6,203 nt of DNA. It comes from Eubacteriales bacterium (GTDB taxonomy: Bacteria; Bacillota; Clostridia; Christensenellales; CAG-138). Numbering within the stretch: position 1 is the first letter of the stretch; every line of letters starts with the position of its first letter. Positions 1 to 5,004 of the stretch are shown one piece after another. The position numbers and the translations under genes are program-made. The stretch is from NCBI GenBank assembly GCA_030695285.1, contig JAUYTF010000029.1, forward strand, positions 1 through 6,203, given 5' to 3'. A model generated the notes under the pieces. The model was not told where the DNA came from, made no database searches, and saw nothing but the letters and a program-made list of their open reading frames with translations.

Positions 1-288
1 CCTGCCGAGATTCGTGTGCAACACAATCCCCGTAGCATTGACGACGCGACGAAGGTTTTTTTTCGATTTTTCTGCGATGCGATGCATCACCCGCTGATCA
101 ACACACTCTTCCGAAGGGAGCTCTGCGCATACTCCCGCAAGAATTTCCTCCCGTATTCCATCCACAATTTCTCTGACAGATTCCGTTTCTATGATATGCG
201 GCGGGGTGCTTGTGCGACCGCTGGCGGAAAGCCTGCTTAACACGACATCCACCTTTGGTATCTTTCGAAGCATTTCTTCTTGCGGCAT
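1..288 (-). CDS. selA: L-seryl-tRNA(Sec) selenium transferase (selenocysteine synthase), N-terminal part, cut by the window edge
   Basis: SelA is the PLP-dependent enzyme that converts seryl-tRNA(Sec) to selenocysteinyl-tRNA(Sec) using selenophosphate. Only the first 96 codons are visible; the frame is open to base 1, so the 3' part lies outside. The protein starts MPQEEMLRKIPKVDVVLSRL, an alpha-helical N-terminal domain, and reaches the family signature NATGIVLHTNLGR at residues 84-96, preceded by LRRV. This block opens the PLP-fold domain in SelA proteins. The start is ATG 288-286. The only nearby purine-rich element is a G6 run about 5 nt upstream, an imperfect Shine-Dalgarno; a second in-frame ATG at 273-271 is possible. 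It lies 100 nt downstream of grdD on the same strand, probably co-transcribed, which fits an operon whose product needs Sec. The identification rests on the signature block plus context. Confidence 0.93.
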   Translation of the reverse strand, partial: MPQEEMLRKIPKVDVVLSRLSASGRTSTPPHIIETESVREIVDGIREEILAGVCAELPSEECVDQRVMHRIAEKSKKNLRRVVNATGIVLHTNLGR

Positions 289-388
289 AGGTACCCCCCG
301 AACTCTTTCTGTCCATATAAAAACGTTCCGTAGGCTTGGGGCTTGTGTGCATAAAAGCACAGGTAAACCACCTGCAACTCGTATTGTA
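289..388 (-). other. grdD-selA intergenic region with two small adjacent inverted repeats
   Basis: These 100 nt separate the grdD stop from the selA start. Read on the plus strand, they hold a 5-bp inverted repeat CAGGT/ACCTG (360-364 with 370-374) and a second one, TGTGC/GCACA (346-350 with 357-361). The two share bases 360-361, so both cannot form fully. Neither is followed by a T-run on the transcribed strand, so a rho-independent terminator is not supported. TATATG on the coding strand about 30 nt before selA resembles a -10 box, but no -35 partner is visible. I see no gene here. Confidence 0.4.
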
Positions 389-1531
389 CTAAAACATCCA
401 GCTGGATTTTTGAAGGATGGTTTCCGCAGTTTCGGCATTTTTTTCGCTTACCAGAATCACAGGTCCCGTGCAGCCCATTCCGCTCTCGGCGTAAATACCT
501 GCCTGCCAGAGCGAATGAACGGCATCCTCAATGTTCATCACCTCAACGCCCGGAATTTCGTGCACAACGACCTCTTTTTGCGGCTTTGCGACCGCTTCCT
601 GCTGCGGCTCGCCATTCCGCTCGGTCAGCTTCATGAGTCCCGCGCGTTTTGCCCGCGAGAGTTCGTCGTTCACCACATCCAGATAGCGCCCCGCGATCAG
701 CTGCGCGGCATACTCCAGTGCCCCCGTGATAACCGGTACGCCGGACGCGCGGGAGATGATCATAACAAGTTTATCAAACCCTTCGCCAAGCCCCGGACCG
801 TAACCGTAGCCGAGCGACTCATAGCCACCACCCGTGGTAAACGAGGAAAGCATCTTTTGTAAGACGTTGCCTGTCAAAGAGTCGCAGATCATAACATCGC
901 ACACGCCGGATAACAGGTCGTTACCCCGCATGATGCATCCCCCGTCGGCACGGCCGGACTCGGCAAAGTCGATTGCATATCCGTTTTGTTTCAGCTGCTT
1001 GAGTGCCGCCTCCGCCTGTCTTGCGCCGTCCAGATTTAGAATGCCTACCGTCGGCCGCTCTACGCCGCAAGCTTTTGCCGCAGCGATACCGAGCACTGCG
1101 TTTTGCAACAGCGCGTCCACCCGCCGGATAGAGGTCGTGCCCGTAGTCGTCGCGAGAAACACTTCCCTGCCCTTGCCGGGCGTTGGTACACGACCTACGG
1201 TTGCAACGCCGATGGGAAATGGATAGTGCATCGTCACTGCGCCATCGACTTTCTTCGAGGCGAGCAACTCGTCCATGCGCGCGTGCGCTTCCTGCTCTGT
1301 TTCCGCTCGTATGCACTCCAAGCCCTCGCGGGTTTGAGTGCCGATATAGACGACGTGGATTCCTTTTTTCTGCGCGGCAAGCGCGCCCGCAAGCACGGTT
1401 TCTTCCCCGTTTTCGCTTCCGACTCCCGTGAGTGCGAGACGCGCGCGCGCTGCTGATCCGCCCCGCTCCAAGCTCTCGGCAATCTCCAAAAAGGTTCGTG
1501 CAACCAAGCTTTCCACCGAATGATTCGGCAT
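389..1531 (-). CDS. grdD: Glycine reductase complex component C, alpha subunit
   Basis: GrdD works with GrdC in the cytoplasm to turn the acetyl thioester formed after carboxymethyl-selenoprotein A is reduced into acetyl phosphate. This links the reductase to ATP via acetate kinase. From ATG 1531 the protein has 380 residues. It resembles the PlsX/phosphotransacetylase fold: TTTGTTS near residues 128-134, CDVMICDSLTGNVLQKM near 211-227, and a Gly-rich GYGYGPGLGEGF stretch near 242-253. A linker rich in Gln, Glu and Lys (about 305-322) leads to a C-terminal segment with GMGCTGPVILVS. Its Cys354 (codon 472-470) matches the position of the active-site thiol reported for the Eubacterium acidaminophilum enzyme (Cys359). 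A GTG at 1540 in the same frame would overlap the grdC stop as GTGA. I prefer ATG 1531 because GAGGTGA sits 5 nt before it. Either start implies translational coupling to grdC. Confidence 0.95.
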   Translation of the reverse strand: MPNHSVESLVARTFLEIAESLERGGSAARARLALTGVGSENGEETVLAGALAAQKKGIHVVYIGTQTREGLECIRAETEQEAHARMDELLASKKVDGAVTMHYPFPIGVATVGRVPTPGKGREVFLATTTGTTSIRRVDALLQNAVLGIAAAKACGVERPTVGILNLDGARQAEAALKQLKQNGYAIDFAESGRADGGCIMRGNDLLSGVCDVMICDSLTGNVLQKMLSSFTTGGGYESLGYGYGPGLGEGFDKLVMIISRASGVPVITGALEYAAQLIAGRYLDVVNDELSRAKRAGLMKLTERNGEPQQEAVAKPQKEVVVHEIPGVEVMNIEDAVHSLWQAGIYAESGMGCTGPVILVSEKNAETAETILQKSSWMF

Positions 1532-1536
1532 TCGCC

Positions 1537-1553
1537 TCACCTCTGCTCCCGCA
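1537..1553 (-). promoter_or_regulatory. Ribosome-binding region of grdD inside the end of grdC
   Basis: Two overlapping initiation options are visible on the coding strand. GGGAG lies 5 nt before GTG 1540-1538, and GAGGTGA, which overlaps that GTG, lies 5 nt before ATG 1531-1529. The second is the longer match to the 16S rRNA tail. The grdC stop TGA (1539-1537) falls within the same bases, so ribosomes finishing grdC would stop on top of the grdD start. Confidence 0.5.
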
Positions 1554-3075
1554 TCATGTTTTCAGCGAACTCGCGCATCGCCTTTGCAATCATGCTCCTG
1601 ATTTGTTGTTCCGAAGCTGCGCATTCTTCCTGCGCGCCAGTGTTTTTCCGTAGGACAAAGGAAACGCCGTCAAAGAGGTTCGTCATTCTGCCGAGGAAAA
1701 GACTTCCTTTGCCAATGATCATTGCTCTGCTGATTTTGCCTTGCAGTATTTCATCGCAAGCAAAACCAAGATACGGAACGCCGGACGGAATATGCCCCTG
1801 CGTCGGTGCCCAGCCTACCATTCCGTGCTTTTCGACGAACGCGCCAATTTCGTCCCGCTCAATCTCGCCGCGCTTGACTGCCAATGCAGCAATCATCTTA
1901 TAATTGGACAACGGCACATCCCCCGCGCCTGCGGGTTTGGTGATGTCTGGATTCTGCATTTCGACGCTGTATTTATCGATGTCGGTAATCTTCAGCCCGC
2001 CCCTGTCCAGCGGTTCGGTAACCAGCGCAGTAATCACCGCCTGTGGCGACGAACCCGTACCTACCGTATGCCTGCCAGACAGAAAAGTGTCGATTTCGGG
2101 GTTCACGCCGTCGTTTTTACTTACAAGTACCGCAAATCCACCCAACACATCTTCGAGCAGTGGAATGCCCTTTTTCACGTGGTCTTTGCCGTTCATTCCG
2201 AGTTTGGCTGTGCAGCCGCCCGCGGTGACAACGACGTTTTGATGCGTGCCTGCCGACACTAGCGAGGCGGCCAGGATCAGCGCATGCGCCGGAGCGGCGC
2301 AAAACGCGCGTATATCGCAGCCGGTCGCGTTTGTCAGCCCCGCAGTTTCGGCTGCTGCTTTGGCAAAGTTGCCACCGCCGCGTTGGTTCATGTCGCCGCA
2401 TGCTTCCTCGGAACAGTCAATCACATAACTCACCGCACTCTTGTCGATGCCTGCCCGATGGATCAGATGCAGGAGCGCGAGGACGGACGTTGCCTTGGAG
2501 ACGAGGTTTTCCAGCATGACGTGCGCGGATAAGTTGATATCCACATCATGCGCACGCTTGACGAAGCCCACCAACTCGCCTAAGTGATAGAGTGGTTCTG
2601 CGTGCTCCACATGAACATAACGCTCTACAGATTCCTGTTCCACGCCGTCTTTGATTTTCGAGAGAATGTCTTCGCCGATCAGCGGGTGACTGCTCAGCCT
2701 CGGTTTGGTACACTCGACGAATGTCTTGGAAAGCCACACAAGATCGAATACATCGCACGACTGCATCAGCAGTAGAAACTCATCCTGCGGCATGATTTCT
2801 CCGAATTTTCCAAATCGAACTGCGCCTTCGGCCTTTTTATCGTACCACGGCTGATCGATCTGTGCCAGCTGCTCCGGCGTGAGATTGCCGATATACGTCT
2901 GATTTGGCAGATATTCTATCGCCTGCTGATAGTTTCTTAAATATCGGGGCATCTGCTGCAAATACTCCGACTGGGGATTTGCGGCACGCTCCGCTGTCTG
3001 CGTCGTGCCGTTGTGTACCAGCATATCCGGTGTATGCGCGAGGATGTATCCTGTCGCCTGTATCACACTGTTCAT
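1537..3075 (-). CDS. grdC: Glycine reductase complex component C, beta subunit
   Basis: GrdC is the thiolase/FabH-like partner of GrdD and carries the acetyl group on a cysteine during acetyl phosphate formation. The product is 512 residues, the usual family size, starting MNSVIQATGYILAHTPDML and followed by the conserved VHNGTTQT. The central CSEEACGDMNQRGGGN (about 221-236) precedes GCDIRAFCAAPAHAL, whose Cys259 sits where FabH enzymes have their catalytic cysteine. NPDITKPAGAGDVPLSNYK (from about 375) and GWAPTQGHIPSGVPYLG (His428) look like the Asn and His parts of the FabH-type triad. The frame stays open upstream to an ATG at 3213 inside grdA, but family length and the conserved MN-V-I start support ATG 3075-3073. 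No good Shine-Dalgarno lies just upstream; the only strong one is in the hairpin loop about 50 nt earlier. The stop overlaps the grdD start. Confidence 0.96.
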   Translation of the reverse strand: MNSVIQATGYILAHTPDMLVHNGTTQTAERAANPQSEYLQQMPRYLRNYQQAIEYLPNQTYIGNLTPEQLAQIDQPWYDKKAEGAVRFGKFGEIMPQDEFLLLMQSCDVFDLVWLSKTFVECTKPRLSSHPLIGEDILSKIKDGVEQESVERYVHVEHAEPLYHLGELVGFVKRAHDVDINLSAHVMLENLVSKATSVLALLHLIHRAGIDKSAVSYVIDCSEEACGDMNQRGGGNFAKAAAETAGLTNATGCDIRAFCAAPAHALILAASLVSAGTHQNVVVTAGGCTAKLGMNGKDHVKKGIPLLEDVLGGFAVLVSKNDGVNPEIDTFLSGRHTVGTGSSPQAVITALVTEPLDRGGLKITDIDKYSVEMQNPDITKPAGAGDVPLSNYKMIAALAVKRGEIERDEIGAFVEKHGMVGWAPTQGHIPSGVPYLGFACDEILQGKISRAMIIGKGSLFLGRMTNLFDGVSFVLRKNTGAQEECAASEQQIRSMIAKAMREFAENMMREQR

Positions 3076-3107
3076 TTGCCATTTACCCGCTTTCACCCTT
3101 ATGAAAC

Positions 3108-3144
3108 AATGATGATATGAAAGGACTCCTCCCATATCATCATT
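3108..3144 (-). repeat. Perfect 12-bp intercistronic hairpin between grdA and grdC, with an SD-like loop
   Basis: Plus-strand bases 3108-3119 (AATGATGATATG) are the exact reverse complement of 3133-3144 (CATATCATCATT), separated by 13 nt. On the grd transcript this forms a 12-bp, AU-rich stem with the loop GGAGGAGUCCUUU. That loop contains GGAGGAG, a near-perfect anti-16S match, and may form a small inner GGA/UCC pairing. The stem begins 8 nt after the grdA stop and ends about 32 nt before the grdC start. The sequence after the stem (UGUUUCAUAAGG) lacks a U-tract, so this is unlikely to be a strong intrinsic terminator. An mRNA-stabilising, processing or partial-attenuation element, or a ribosome standby site, fits better. 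Its function is inference. Confidence 0.75.
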
Positions 3145-3151
3145 TGGTCGC

Positions 3152-3622
3152 CTAAAACTTGCAATGCTCAGATCGGATTGCCGACATCTCTTTCTTGATG
3201 CTGTCCACATCAAGAACCATTTCCATCATGCTCACCTGATCTTCATAAACCTGCTCTGCTACTTCAGACTTCATTTCGTCTTCGCAGATATGATACGCTC
3301 TGAGTCCCAACGAGACTCCTGTCAATGGACCCGCAAAAGTGGGGTCTCCGGCGGTCACCGTTTCGGCGGCCAGTCCGGCTGCTTCGCTTTCCGCAGCGCC
3401 GAGAACGATAATTACGTTTTCTGCACCGTATTGATCGGAAAGCTCTTTTACCCTCTTTTGGTTTTCAAGATCCATTGCTCCAGCGGCTGTTCAGACAAAA
3501 CATTCCGTTGACGAGAATACTACTTCTGCGCCGGCTGACCTGACGCATTCCTCGATCGCAGGTCCGGGAATACCATCTCTGTCGCCAATGACGACAACTT
3601 TGGCACCTTTCAACATATGCAT
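3152..3622 (-). CDS. grdA: Glycine/sarcosine/betaine reductase selenoprotein A (UGA-encoded selenocysteine)
   Basis: Selenoprotein A takes the carboxymethyl group from component B as a Se-carboxymethyl selenoether and hands a thioester to component C; thioredoxin then re-reduces it. The 156-residue product starts [20 protein letters not shown], continues through PAIEEC and FSSTECFV, then an in-frame TGA (3493-3491), then [14 protein letters not shown]. The C-terminal half has [19 protein letters not shown] and [11 protein letters not shown] and ends IRSEHCKF. The CFVU motif gives Cys41 and Sec44, the redox pair and numbering known for GrdA. A standard gene caller that treats TGA as stop finds only the last 107 residues, from an internal ATG at 3475. 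I chose ATG 3622 because it gives the family's usual N-terminal length. AAAGGAG lies 4 nt upstream of it, and ATG 3616 is the alternative. An 82-nt gap separates it from trxA. Confidence 0.97.
3491..3493 (-). other. grdA: In-frame TGA recoded as selenocysteine (Sec44 of GrdA)
   Basis: The coding strand reads TGT TTT GTC TGA ACA GCC GCT, that is C-F-V-U-T-A-A. Strong GrdA homology continues in the same frame on both sides, so the TGA is read through rather than being a nonsense mutation. Downstream selA supports Sec decoding in this genome. A bacterial SECIS hairpin is expected in the roughly 40 nt after the TGA, but I could not define a convincing one by eye. Confidence 0.96.
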
Positions 3623-3626
3623 AGGT

Positions 3627-3633
3627 CTCCTTT
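3627..3633 (-). promoter_or_regulatory. Ribosome-binding site of grdA (AAAGGAG)
   Basis: AAAGGAG on the coding strand is followed by ACCT and then ATG CAT ATG. The spacing is 4 nt to the first ATG (3622), slightly short, and 10 nt to the second (3616), slightly long. The family's N-terminal length favours the first ATG. Confidence 0.7.
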
Positions 3634-3704
3634 CTATTGTATTTATCCCCAAGAGCAACGTTCCAAAATTTTTCCATCACATGAGAACGTGCCCTGTCAG
3701 AAGA

Positions 3705-4022
3705 TCACGCATATTTTCGAATCATTGCTTCAATGTTTTCCGGCGTTGCATCATCCTTGACCAGTTCGTCCAGCTTTTCGCCCCCTTGATAGAGCGCAAT
3801 CACCGGCAAGCCAAGCACCTTCTGCCCAATCGCAAGTCTTCTAGCCTTGGTGATGTTGAGCGAAGAAAACTTAATCTTCGCACCATAGGTCTTTTCAAGC
3901 GCGTGGATAGACGGCATCAGCGCCTGGCAAGGGATGCAACCGTCAGAGTAAAAATCGACCAGGATGTGCCCTTGCGCTTGCAGCACCTCTGCCTCAAAAT
4001 TATCTTTGTCCAGATCTAACAT
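3705..4022 (-). CDS. trxA: Thioredoxin of the glycine-reductase type (GCIPC active site)
   Basis: This small cytoplasmic thioredoxin (105 residues, typical size) passes electrons from TrxB to the oxidised Cys/Sec pair of selenoprotein A. The fold is complete: ILVDFYSDGCIPCQALMPS places Cys29 and Cys32 in the redox motif, and LGLPVIALYQGG supplies cis-Pro73 and the Gly pair of the last strands. The motif is GCIPC rather than the usual WCGPC, so both the Trp and the Gly are replaced. GCxPC-type motifs are known from thioredoxins encoded with grd genes in amino-acid-fermenting clostridia, so this supports a dedicated Grd electron donor. GGGAG lies 6 nt before ATG 4022. The trxB stop is only 20 nt upstream, and grdA follows after 82 nt. 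Confidence 0.95.
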   Translation of the reverse strand: MLDLDKDNFEAEVLQAQGHILVDFYSDGCIPCQALMPSIHALEKTYGAKIKFSSLNITKARRLAIGQKVLGLPVIALYQGGEKLDELVKDDATPENIEAMIRKYA

Positions 4023-4042
4023 AGTGTTCTCCCTCGAATCAG

Positions 4043-4978
4043 TTACAGTCCTTCTAAATACCGCTCGGCTTGCGTTGCCGCAATCGCACCGTCTGCAACG
4101 GCGGTTACCACCTGGCGAAGGCTCTTCACGCGGATATCGCCTGCTGCGTAAACGCCGGGAATACTCGTTTTCATGTTGTCATCGGTCACGATATAACCGC
4201 CCATCATCTCCAGCTTATCAGCAAAGAGCGAGGACATCGGATCAAACCCGACAAAGACAAACACGCCAAAGGTGCCGTCATCCTCATCGGCAAAGAGCTC
4301 GTTGGTTTCGCCTGTTTTCACATTCTTTACGACGATAGACCCAAGTATGCCATCGCCTTTGAGTTCTTCAATCACAGTATCCCACATAAAGTGGAGCTTG
4401 TCATTGGCGAACGCTTTTTGCTGGATCGATTTCACGGCTCTGAGTTGATCCCTTCGGTGAATGATCGTCACTTTCCTGGCGAATTTTGTCAGGTAGAGCG
4501 CCTCCTCCACCGCGGCATCCCCACCGCCGACCACGAACACCTCCAGCCCTTCAAAAAACGCTGCGTCGCATGTTGCACAGTAGGATACACCCTTGCCTGT
4601 CAGTTCGCGTTCGCCGGGACAACCGATACGCTTATGCTGTAAACCGGTGCTGATGATCACGGCCTTAGCAAAGTATTTGCCGTAAACGCCTTCTATACAT
4701 TTGATCTCGCCATCCAGCTCCACCCCGATTACGGTGTCTTTTACGGTGGCCACGCCGAATTTTTCCGTCTGGGCTGCCATCCTGTTGACCAGCGACGGCC
4801 CTGTTTCATGGTCGATACTGCCCGGATAATTCTCTATCTCATCCGTGATGGCAATCTGGCCGCCAGGGGCGAGCTTCTCAAGTATCAGGGTATCCATTCT
4901 AGATCTACCGGCGTACAACCCGGCGGCTAACCCCGCCGGGCCGGCGCCGAGGATGATCACGTCAAAAACCTTGTCCAT
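4043..4978 (-). CDS. trxB: Thioredoxin reductase (NADPH, FAD)
   Basis: TrxB uses NADPH and FAD to reduce the neighbouring thioredoxin, which keeps selenoprotein A reduced. The protein has 311 residues, the normal size for the low-Mr class. The N-terminal FAD site is IILGAGPAGLAAGLYAGRS (residues 8-26), followed by APGGQIAITDEIENYPG. The redox motif CATCD gives Cys134 and Cys137. The nucleotide-binding loop GGGDAAVEEALYL (151-163) and HRRDQLRA (174-181) match the NADPH-type pattern. The C-terminal FAD motif GVYAAGDIR with QVVTAVADGAIAA (275-301) is intact. It starts 26 nt after the component B gene stops. The best Shine-Dalgarno (GAGGG) is about 12 nt from the ATG, rather far. Its place inside the grd operon, next to trxA, suggests a dedicated role. 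Confidence 0.97.
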   Translation of the reverse strand: MDKVFDVIILGAGPAGLAAGLYAGRSRMDTLILEKLAPGGQIAITDEIENYPGSIDHETGPSLVNRMAAQTEKFGVATVKDTVIGVELDGEIKCIEGVYGKYFAKAVIISTGLQHKRIGCPGERELTGKGVSYCATCDAAFFEGLEVFVVGGGDAAVEEALYLTKFARKVTIIHRRDQLRAVKSIQQKAFANDKLHFMWDTVIEELKGDGILGSIVVKNVKTGETNELFADEDDGTFGVFVFVGFDPMSSLFADKLEMMGGYIVTDDNMKTSIPGVYAAGDIRVKSLRQVVTAVADGAIAATQAERYLEGL

Positions 4979-5004
4979 TCGATCTTTGTTCCCTCTGCCG
5001 ATGT

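Noticed and set aside
98..352. 84-residue minus-strand open frame in the grdD-selA region
   Set aside because: It is out of frame with SelA, whose signature is in another frame; the translation is rich in Arg, Gly and Cys with no domain.
191..862. 223-residue plus-strand open frame across the start of selA and the end of grdD
   Set aside because: It is antisense to two strongly supported genes, and its translation shows no recognisable family; it is a shadow.
3099..3143. 14-codon minus-strand mini-ORF (MMIWEESFHIIIVS) lying on the hairpin
   Set aside because: It has only a weak Shine-Dalgarno, and its sequence follows from the inverted repeat; no support as a leader peptide.
3076..3213. 46-residue N-terminal extension of grdC starting inside grdA
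   Set aside because: It runs through the 3' end of grdA and the hairpin, and the family's conserved N-terminus begins at ATG 3075.
3440..3490. SECIS hairpin just after the Sec codon
   Set aside because: Expected from biology, but I could find only short 2-3 bp pairings by eye, so I do not annotate it.
3465..3680. 71-residue minus-strand open frame overlapping the start of grdA
   Set aside because: It is in a different frame from the GrdA homology and exists only because the real gene is interrupted by the Sec TGA.
3623..3704. Possible internal promoter before grdA (TTGGAA and TACAAT on the coding strand)
   Set aside because: The spacing is about 19 nt and the match is weak; a 6-bp inverted repeat there (3658-3663 with 3685-3690) has a 21-nt loop and is not convincing.
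4070..4642. 190-residue plus-strand open frame opposite trxB
   Set aside because: It is antisense to a complete, motif-verified thioredoxin reductase and has no recognisable domains.
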